Source of the DNA: Bordetella parapertussis
GTDB lineage: Bacteria; Cyanobacteriota; Cyanobacteriia; PCC-6307; Cyanobiaceae
Assembly (NCBI GenBank): GCA_943324725.2
Contig: CALPMR020000072.1
Span: forward strand, 1 to 11,155
Direction of reading: 5' to 3'
DNA length: 11,155 bases
Shown: positions 6,789-11,155 of the stretch, one piece after another
How positions within the stretch are numbered: position 1 is the first letter of the stretch
Layout: each line of letters opens with the position of its first letter
Notes under the pieces: generated by a model
Databases searched by the model: none
What the model saw: the letters and a program-made list of their open reading frames with translations, nothing else
What the model was told of the DNA's origin: nothing
Program-made: the position numbers and the translations under genes

Positions 6789-7478
6789 TCAGTTCTGCAA
6801 CCCCTCGATCAGATCGCCCAGGGCCTTGAGATTGCCACCCAGGCCCGGGCTCTGGCCGCCGCTGAGGGCCAGCTCCTGCTGCTCGCCATCGGGTTTGCGC
6901 TCAAAACTGCCGACCCAGCGATAGCCATCGGCATCGAGTCGGTAGAGCTCCCAATCGTCTGGCCAGGCGCGGCGCAGGGCGCTGCTGGTCTGGGGGAGCA
7001 GGGCGTAGGCCGCCTGCCATTGGGCCAGAAAGCCGCGGCGCCGTTGGCGGGCGACGCTGCCGATGCCGACGGTGGCATCCTCGAGCCGGGGATTGAGCAA
7101 CAGCACCGAGCCGCGATGGTCGGTGCAGATGCGCTCCACCTGCCCGTACTCCGCCTGGCTGGCTCCGACCAGCAGCAGCAGGCCGTCGCTGGGGCCCTGC
7201 GCCTGCAGGCGCTCCTGATCGCCGAAACTGGCGATGGTTCCCCCCGCCTCGCCGGCGTCGCGTCGCGCCAGGGCTGTGGCCCCCATGTCGGCGAACAGCA
7301 GTCGCGGCTCCAGGCCAGCTGCCTGCAGCGCCCCATTCAGCCGCAGCACCACGGGCAGCAGCCGCAAGCCCTCAAAGCGAAACTCGACGGTCCAGCGGCC
7401 GGCCGGCGTGGAGGCCAGGGCCTGATGGACAGCGGCGAGGGCCTCGGCCTCGGCGGTGAGCAGATCGGCGGGAAGCAT
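6789..7478 (-). CDS. DUF1995 family protein
   Basis: This gene encodes 229 residues, soluble, with no signal peptide or membrane helix. It opens with LPADLLTAEAEALAAVHQAL and RWTVEFRFEGLRLLPVVLRL, the start typical of DUF1995 proteins, then a block ending in LLLLVGASQAEYGQVERI and the segment SVLLLNPRLEDATVGIGSVA. WELYRLDADGYRWVGSFER (176-194) is a further conserved-looking stretch. DUF1995 occurs in cyanobacteria and plastids; the plant protein LPA3 of this family has been linked to photosystem II assembly. A photosynthesis-related role is therefore plausible here but not shown. ATG at 7478 is the natural start. It lies 112 bp downstream of the cysteine desulfurase, with a hairpin between them, so it may be transcribed partly on its own. 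Confidence 0.8.
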   Translation of the reverse strand: MLPADLLTAEAEALAAVHQALASTPAGRWTVEFRFEGLRLLPVVLRLNGALQAAGLEPRLLFADMGATALARRDAGEAGGTIASFGDQERLQAQGPSDGLLLLVGASQAEYGQVERICTDHRGSVLLLNPRLEDATVGIGSVARQRRRGFLAQWQAAYALLPQTSSALRRAWPDDWELYRLDADGYRWVGSFERKPDGEQQELALSGGQSPGLGGNLKALGDLIEGLQN

Positions 7479-7516
7479 GGCAGGGATCCGCTGGTCGGCG
7501 GTGCAGAGGGCCTGGG

Positions 7517-7536
7517 CGCTCGGACCCTACCGAGCG
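7517..7536 (-). terminator. Hairpin between the desulfurase and DUF1995 genes
   Basis: CGCTCGG (7517-7523) and CCGAGCG (7530-7536) form a perfect 7-bp stem with loop ACCCTA. No T-run follows on the minus strand (CCCAGGCCC), so termination would be weak or partial. A second, shorter inverted repeat (CGGGCT/AGCCCG) lies just beside it. It is compatible with attenuation or transcript-end stabilisation. Confidence 0.3.
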
Positions 7537-7590
7537 GGCTGAGTCGGCGGCTGAGCCCGACGGCTCTTGGCCCGACTGGAGCAGGTTCGC

Positions 7591-8829
7591 CTAGAGCTCG
7601 CGGCAAGCGCTGTCCAGATCGTCGGGGAAAGGCTCCAGATCAACCGGCTTCAGCCAGGGCCCCAGGCTCAGTCGCAGGCCACTGGCCGCCTCCGCTTCGC
7701 TGTAGCCCATCGCCAACAGGATCGGACTGGCGGCACTGCTCACACCGACACGGCTTGCACCTAAACGGCTTGCAGCTAAACGGCTTGCACCGGCACTGCT
7801 GCAGGCAGAACCACTGCTGACGGCCCAGCCACGGCGGGCCAGGGCCCGCACCAGGGCCCGCCCCGACAGCGGCTCGCCGTCGTCCCCGGCGACCAACAGG
7901 CTGAGGTGGTGGGGCAGGCGCTGGGCCTCGCCACCGGGCTCCGGACCACTGAGCCGCAGGCCCGGCCGCTGGCGCAGCCGCTGCCAGAGCTGATCGCGCA
8001 AACAGGCCAGCGGATCCTGGCCGCCGGCAGCATCCAGCCGGGCCATCGCCAGCTCGAGGGCTTCGGCGAATCCATGGGCCAGCAGCACCGCTTCGGTGCC
8101 ACCGCGGCGCCCCCCCTCCTGAGCACCGCCGCCGATCAGCGGCGCCAGCTCCAGGCCCGGCGCCAGCACCAGGGCCCCGACGCCCCGGGGCCCCTGCAGC
8201 TTGTGGGCGGTGCAGCTGAGCAGATCGATCGGCAGCTCGGCCAGGTTGATGGGCTGATGGCCGACCACCTGGACCGCATCGACATGCAGCCGCACGCCGG
8301 CGGCGCGGCAGAGCGTCCCGAGCTGGGCGATGGGCTGGAGGCTGCCCACCTCGCTCTGGCCCCAGATCAGTGACACCAGCCGGGTGGGGGGCACCAGCCA
8401 CTCGGCCAGTTGCTGGGGATCGACCAGACCATGGCGATCCACCGGCAGGATCTGCAGCTGCCAACCCTGACGCTGCAGCTGGGCCGCCGCCGCCGTTGTC
8501 GCCGGATGCTCGACGGCGGAGATCAGCAGCCGGCCGGGCTCCAGCAGGGCGGCGCTGCCGAGCAGGGCCAGATGGATCGCCTCGCTGCCGCCGGAGCAGA
8601 AGATCAGCTGGCCAGGTTCAGCCCCCAAAGCGATCGCCAGCCGCTGGCGGCTGCGCTCCAGCAGCTCGGCGGCCGCCAGGCCCGGGCCATGGAGGCTGGA
8701 GGGATTGGCCCAGGCCAGCGGCGCCATCGCTGCCATCGCCGCCAGCACCTCAGGCGCGGGTGGACTGGTGGCCGAGGCGTCGAGGTAGCGAGCCAGATCG
8801 CCGTGACGGGGGGCCGCTGCTTCAGCCAT
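7591..8829 (-). CDS. Cysteine desulfurase family protein (NifS/IscS type) with a repeat insertion
   Basis: This PLP enzyme family takes sulfur from cysteine, leaving alanine, and passes it on as a persulfide for Fe-S cluster or other sulfur chemistry. In the 412 residues I see the start block ARYLDASATSPP (13-24), ANPSSLHGPG (41-50), CSGGSEA (78-84), EHPA (107-110), GQSEVGSLQPI (157-167), VDAVQ (183-187), the PLP lysine K210 in CTAHKLQGPRG, and the catalytic cysteine C343 in SSGSACSSA. C343 is followed by a 20-residue repetitive insertion (347-366) before the normal SPILLAMGYSEAEA and LRLSLG end. ATG at 8829 overlaps the dapF stop by 8 nt and has CAGG five bases before it. The frame stays open farther upstream but only as a shadow of dapF. 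Whether it supplies the main Fe-S pathway or is a side paralogue cannot be told. Confidence 0.9.
   Translation of the reverse strand: MAEAAAPRHGDLARYLDASATSPPAPEVLAAMAAMAPLAWANPSSLHGPGLAAAELLERSRQRLAIALGAEPGQLIFCSGGSEAIHLALLGSAALLEPGRLLISAVEHPATTAAAAQLQRQGWQLQILPVDRHGLVDPQQLAEWLVPPTRLVSLIWGQSEVGSLQPIAQLGTLCRAAGVRLHVDAVQVVGHQPINLAELPIDLLSCTAHKLQGPRGVGALVLAPGLELAPLIGGGAQEGGRRGGTEAVLLAHGFAEALELAMARLDAAGGQDPLACLRDQLWQRLRQRPGLRLSGPEPGGEAQRLPHHLSLLVAGDDGEPLSGRALVRALARRGWAVSSGSACSSAGASRLAASRLGASRVGVSSAASPILLAMGYSEAEAASGLRLSLGPWLKPVDLEPFPDDLDSACREL
7732..7791 (-). repeat. 60-bp in-frame insertion of 15-bp repeats beside the catalytic cysteine codons
   Basis: Three 15-bp units run at 7746-7760, 7761-7775 and 7776-7790, the last two differing at one base (CTAAACGGCTTGCAG and CTAAACGGCTTGCAC). 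The block is flanked by direct copies of CGGCACTGCT at 7731-7740 and 7791-7800, exactly 60 bp apart. It encodes the pentads GASRL, AASRL, GASRV, GVSSA. By my count 13 of the 20 codons end in A or T, including two TTA and three CGT, against a strong G/C-ending bias all around. Removing it restores a normal SGSACSSA-ASPILLAMG junction. Confidence 0.85.
8630..8637. repeat. HIP1 palindrome (GCGATCGC)
   Basis: This is an exact HIP1 octamer within the cysteine desulfurase gene. Confidence 0.9.
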
Positions 8830-10174
8830 CGCCGCCTGGAGCCTGCCAGGGATCTCGAGCCATGCTGCCCGTGGTCGGCTCAGCGGTTTCTGCAGCCTCT
8901 TCAGCCACCTGTTCGGGGCCTGCCTCGGCGGCCAGGCGGGAGCGGAAGCGGGATTCGGCGGAGCTGGAGGCGATCGCCACCAGTTCATCGAGGGAGCGCC
9001 CCCCCAGCAGGGCCTCGACCCGGGCCCGGGCTTCCTGGCTGACACAGGCCTCAGGGCGGAGGCAGCCATGGACGCAGGCCGTGGCGCAATCGATGGCGGG
9101 CTTGGCGCGGGCAGCGCCCGCCTCCGTGCCCGGCCCTGCAGAAGCATCAGCGGCAGGAACCTGGTCGGGCAGCGCCGGAACCTGGGGCCGTTCCGCGGCC
9201 GCATCGAGCAGCTCAAAGGCGCGATCGCTCTGCGGTTGCGACGTGGCCTGGGGCGCTGTCGGCGGTTCGGGAGCCCAGCCAAGCGGCGGTTGTTCCGCCT
9301 CGCCGACCAGCCCCGGCACCGCCACGCCGTCGAACACGGCCTCAGCCGGTCCGGTCATGAACAGGTGATCGCTGGCGACATCCCAGTCGATCTCCAGCGT
9401 CCCCCCCGGCAGGTCGAGGCGGGCGCCGCGCTCGCTCAGGCCGAGCAGATGGCAGGCCACCAGCGTGGCGCAGGCGCCGGTGCCGCAGGCCAGGGTGGGG
9501 CCGGCGCCCCGCTCCCAGACCCGCATCACCAGATGGGCTGGATGCAGCACCTGAACGAAGTGCACGTTGGTGCGGGCCGGAAAGACGGGATGCACCTCCA
9601 GGGCAGCCCCCAGCAGCTCCAGATCGACGGCCTCGACATCCGGCACCGGAATGACGACATGGGGATTGCCCATGCCGACGGCGGCAACGGCCAGAGCCTG
9701 TCCCGCGATCACCAGATCCCCCTGGGGCAAGCCGGCCAGGCCGGCCTCCAGCAGGGTCGGGATCGCCCCGGGCGCCAGAAACGGACGGCCCATGTCGACA
9801 CGGATGCGGCCATCGATCTCCAGGGACGGCACGATCCGGCCGGCCAGGGTCTCGATCTGCCAGGTGCGGCCGGGCTCATCGCCATCGCTGTCGGCCAGAA
9901 AGCGCGCCAGACAGCGGATTCCATTGCCGCACATCTCCGGCTCGCTGCCATCGGCATTGAAAATGCGCATCCGCAGTTCGCCGCCTTGTCGCGGCGGCAG
10001 GGCCAGGATCACGCCATCGCCACCGACGCCGAAGCGGCGATCACACAACCGCCGGATCGCCGCCGCTGTCAAGCCGATGGCGTCGTCGCCATCGCCATCG
10101 GCACTGATCAGGTTGCGACCATCGAGAAGCAGGAAGTCGTTGCCTAATCCCTGATATTTGCTGAACTGAAGCAC
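8822..10174 (-). CDS. dapF: Diaminopimelate epimerase with a long Cys-containing C-terminal extension
   Basis: DapF converts LL- to meso-diaminopimelate in the lysine and peptidoglycan pathway, in the cytosol. Residues 1-283 form a complete two-domain epimerase: FSKYQGLGNDFLLLDGR (4-20), RRFGVGGDGV (46-55), NADGSEPEMCGNGIRC with catalytic C82, MGNPHVV (168-174) and RGAGPTLACGTGACAT with catalytic C230. The family usually ends near 280; this protein is 450 long. The extra 167 residues are a Pro/Ala/Gln-rich linker, then a Cys4 motif (C363, C367, C371, C377), a helical EARARVEALLGGRSLDELVA stretch and an acidic tail. The GTG at 10174 is chosen because it gives MLQFSKYQGLGNDF, the usual start; a GTG seven codons upstream is also possible. 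The stop overlaps the desulfurase start by 8 nt. Codon use in the extension is the same GC-ending style as the core, so it looks truly translated. Confidence 0.95.
   Translation of the reverse strand: MLQFSKYQGLGNDFLLLDGRNLISADGDGDDAIGLTAAAIRRLCDRRFGVGGDGVILALPPRQGGELRMRIFNADGSEPEMCGNGIRCLARFLADSDGDEPGRTWQIETLAGRIVPSLEIDGRIRVDMGRPFLAPGAIPTLLEAGLAGLPQGDLVIAGQALAVAAVGMGNPHVVIPVPDVEAVDLELLGAALEVHPVFPARTNVHFVQVLHPAHLVMRVWERGAGPTLACGTGACATLVACHLLGLSERGARLDLPGGTLEIDWDVASDHLFMTGPAEAVFDGVAVPGLVGEAEQPPLGWAPEPPTAPQATSQPQSDRAFELLDAAAERPQVPALPDQVPAADASAGPGTEAGAARAKPAIDCATACVHGCLRPEACVSQEARARVEALLGGRSLDELVAIASSSAESRFRSRLAAEAGPEQVAEEAAETAEPTTGSMARDPWQAPGGDG
8970..8977. repeat. HIP1 palindrome (GCGATCGC)
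   Basis: This is an exact HIP1 octamer in the dapF extension, in the extended form GGCGATCGCC. Confidence 0.9.
9221..9228. repeat. HIP1 palindrome (GCGATCGC)
   Basis: This is an exact HIP1 octamer in the linker part of the dapF extension. Confidence 0.9.
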
Positions 10175-10206
10175 AATCCCCGCAAGCGCCGGCACAGCTC
10201 GATCCT
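10175..10206. promoter_or_regulatory. 32-bp divergent gap between dapF and the hfq-like gene
   Basis: Two genes read away from each other across only 32 bp, so promoter elements for each must overlap the other's coding sequence. I see no convincing -10/-35 pair in either direction. If dapF used the upstream GTG at 10195 the gap would shrink to 11 bp, which is one reason to prefer the start at 10174. Confidence 0.3.
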
Positions 10207-10446
10207 ATGCAGAGCTTCTTCGACAAGCGCGTGCCCAGGCTCGACACCAGCCTGCCCAGTGTCCGGCACGTCCAGGAGCTGATCCGCAATCGCACCATGG
10301 TCCAGGTGACGATGGTCGGGGGACAGGAACTGGTGGGCACGATCAAATGGCAGGACAGTGACTTTCTGGCCCTGCGCCAGGATGCCAACACGCCCCTGGT
10401 TCTGATCAACCGCGAGGCGATGTCGTTGCTGCGGGCCTTCCTCTGA
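10207..10446 (+). CDS. hfq: Cyanobacterial Hfq-like protein (Sm fold)
   Basis: This gene encodes 79 residues. After a short N-terminal lead (MQSFFDKRVPRLDT) comes an LPSVRHVQELIR helix and a small beta barrel: TMVQVTMVGGQELVGTIKWQ (Sm1-like) and FLALRQDANTPLVLINREAM (Sm2-like). This is the cyanobacterial branch of Hfq, shown in Synechocystis to lack classic sRNA binding and to act with the type IV pilus motor PilB1 in motility. Consistent with that, the Y-K-H-A motif of E. coli Hfq is replaced here by LINREA. ATG at 10207 has no visible ribosome binding site. It stands head to head with dapF and 73 bp before leuS, in the same direction as leuS. The family call rests on overall pattern and is good but not certain; whether a pilus role holds here is inference. 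Confidence 0.8.
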   Translation: MQSFFDKRVPRLDTSLPSVRHVQELIRNRTMVQVTMVGGQELVGTIKWQDSDFLALRQDANTPLVLINREAMSLLRAFL

Positions 10447-10519
10447 GCCGCCGCCAAACCTTCTGGCCCTGGGGTTATGGCACGATCACGCCTGAGCGCA
10501 GGCCCTCGAGCGAACCCCC

Positions 10520-11155
10520 GTGACCGATTCCTCCCGCTACCGGCCGCAGGTGATCGAGGAGCTCTGGCAGCAGCGCTGGCAGAGCCAGGCGCTGGCCCTG
10601 ACCCCCGAGCCGGCGGGCTCGGCTGCGGCCGACACCGCCGAGCCCTATTACGCCCTGTCGATGTTCCCCTATCCCTCGGGGAGCCTGCACATGGGCCATG
10701 TGCGCAACTATGTGATCACCGACGTGATCGCCCGGGTGCAACGCCTGCGCGGCCGGGCCGTGCTGCATCCGATGGGCTGGGATGCCTTCGGTCTACCGGC
10801 GGAGAACGCGGCGATCGAGCGGGGCGTCGATCCCGGCGCCTGGACTGACCAGAACATCGCCCAGATGCGGCAGCAGCTGCAGCGGCTCGGCCTGTCGATC
10901 GACTGGGACCGGGAGCTGGCCACCTGCCACGCCGACTACTACCGCTGGACCCAGTGGCTGTTCCTGCAGTTCCTCGATGCCGGCCTGGCCTACCGCAGTG
11001 AGGCGACGGTCAACTGGGACCCGATCGACCAGACGGTGCTGGCCAATGAACAGGTGGATGGCGAAGGGCGCTCCTGGCGCTCCGGCGCCCTGGTGGAAAA
11101 GCGCAAGCTGCGCCAGTGGTTCCTGAAGATCACCGCCTACGCCGACCAGCTGCTC
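10520..11155 (+). CDS. leuS: Leucyl-tRNA synthetase, N-terminal part (cut by window edge)
   Basis: LeuRS charges tRNA-Leu with leucine in the cytosol. The first 212 residues are present and the frame is open to the last base. [14 protein letters not shown] (7-20) leads into [20 protein letters not shown], which carries the class I signature HMGH (57-60), then [20 protein letters not shown] and [36 protein letters not shown] and [20 protein letters not shown] mark the entry to the connective/editing region. The full protein should be about 860 residues, so three quarters is missing. The start is a GTG at 10520; no ATG is available in frame upstream. No Shine-Dalgarno is seen apart from GAG about 10 nt before it. 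It lies 73 bp after the hfq-like gene and may share its transcript. Confidence 0.97.
   Translation, partial: MTDSSRYRPQVIEELWQQRWQSQALALTPEPAGSAAADTAEPYYALSMFPYPSGSLHMGHVRNYVITDVIARVQRLRGRAVLHPMGWDAFGLPAENAAIERGVDPGAWTDQNIAQMRQQLQRLGLSIDWDRELATCHADYYRWTQWLFLQFLDAGLAYRSEATVNWDPIDQTVLANEQVDGEGRSWRSGALVEKRKLRQWFLKITAYADQLL

Larger units (their letters stand above)
8825..9325 (-). other. C-terminal extension of DapF with C-x3-C-x3-C-x5-C module
   Basis: This stretch encodes residues 284-450 of the dapF product. Residues about 290-360 are low-complexity linker. Residues about 361-415 (IDCATACVHGCLRPEAC, then SLDELVAIASSSAESRFRSR) look like a small folded module with four cysteines coded at 9044-9088. 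The module recalls small stand-alone cyanobacterial proteins with a similar Cys pattern and a SLDxML-like helix; that comparison is from memory and unverified. The four Cys could hold a metal or an Fe-S cluster. Two of the window's six HIP1 sites fall in this segment. Confidence 0.6.

Noticed and set aside
7731..7805. 15-bp repeats as a CRISPR array or known cyanobacterial STRR/LTRR element
   Set aside because: The units are directly adjacent without spacers, too short for CRISPR, lie inside a coding frame, and do not match the heptamer repeats I know.
6573..7820. Plus-strand open frame of 415 codons across the DUF1995 gene and the desulfurase end
   Set aside because: It spans an intergenic gap and two unrelated minus-strand genes; the composition is that of a shadow.
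9044..9088. Radical SAM reading of the DapF-tail cysteines
   Set aside because: The spacing is C-x3-C-x3-C, not C-x3-C-x2-C, and no SAM-binding fold of the needed length follows.
7591..9282. A longer desulfurase start, giving 563 residues
   Set aside because: The first 151 residues are Arg/Pro-rich shadow sequence of the dapF frame; family homology begins just after the ATG at 8829.
8822..9325. DapF tail as a frameshift or read-through artefact
   Set aside because: The codon style of the tail matches the core, a helical Cys module follows the linker, and it ends in a natural overlap with the next gene. An error cannot be fully excluded from sequence alone.
9068..10147. Plus-strand open frame of 359 codons opposite dapF
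   Set aside because: It is Gly/Gln/His-rich with no motif, while the minus strand has both DapF active-site blocks.
10477..10848. A 123-codon plus-strand frame beginning with ATG between hfq and leuS
   Set aside because: It is out of frame with leuS, overlaps its HMGH region, and shows only Ala/Gly/Arg-rich shadow sequence.

Overview
The window looks like a chromosomal housekeeping stretch from a GC-rich cyanobacterium, most like the picocyanobacteria (Cyanobium/Synechococcus type). Three things point there. Nearly every protein reads as a cyanobacterial family member (HemJ, a DUF1995 protein, a DUF4330 protein, a cyanobacterial DivIVA-like coiled-coil protein, a cyanobacterial-type Hfq). 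The palindrome GCGATCGC (HIP1, the highly iterated palindrome of cyanobacterial genomes) occurs six times in 11 kb, where about 0.4 would be expected by chance at roughly two-thirds GC. Shine-Dalgarno sites are mostly weak or absent. I see no rRNA, tRNA, CRISPR array, insertion sequence or phage gene.

Layout. (1) 1-3081, minus strand: a tightly packed cluster read in the order flavin reductase-like protein, uvrC, a small exported four-cysteine protein, hemJ (cut by the window edge). The first three overlap by 4 and 3 nt, so they are probably translationally coupled. (2) 3082-3169: short divergent control region. (3) 3170-4607, plus strand: coaD, then after one base a DivIVA-like hendecad coiled-coil protein. 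(4) 4608-4829: convergent gap with hairpins, an AT-rich island and a good terminator candidate for dacB. (5) 4830-10174, minus strand, read in the order dapF, a cysteine desulfurase (overlapping dapF by 8 nt), a DUF1995 protein, a DUF4330 membrane-anchored protein, dacB. (6) 10175-10206: a 32-bp divergent gap. (7) 10207-11155, plus strand: hfq-like gene, then leuS, which starts at GTG and runs off the window.

How the genes fit together. dapF makes meso-diaminopimelate, the lysine precursor and peptidoglycan cross-linking residue, and dacB acts on peptidoglycan in the periplasm; the DivIVA-like protein probably belongs to cell division or polar organisation. CoaD, HemJ, UvrC and LeuS are core metabolism, repair and translation. 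The DUF1995 protein and HemJ tie the region to photosynthetic physiology.

The most unusual content is in the dapF-desulfurase pair. DapF carries a C-terminal extension of about 167 residues with a C-x3-C-x3-C-x5-C cluster. The overlapping desulfurase gene has a 60-bp in-frame insertion of AT-ending 15-bp repeats directly behind the codons for its catalytic cysteine. I found no clear case for a wholly new multi-gene system; these two are the best leads.
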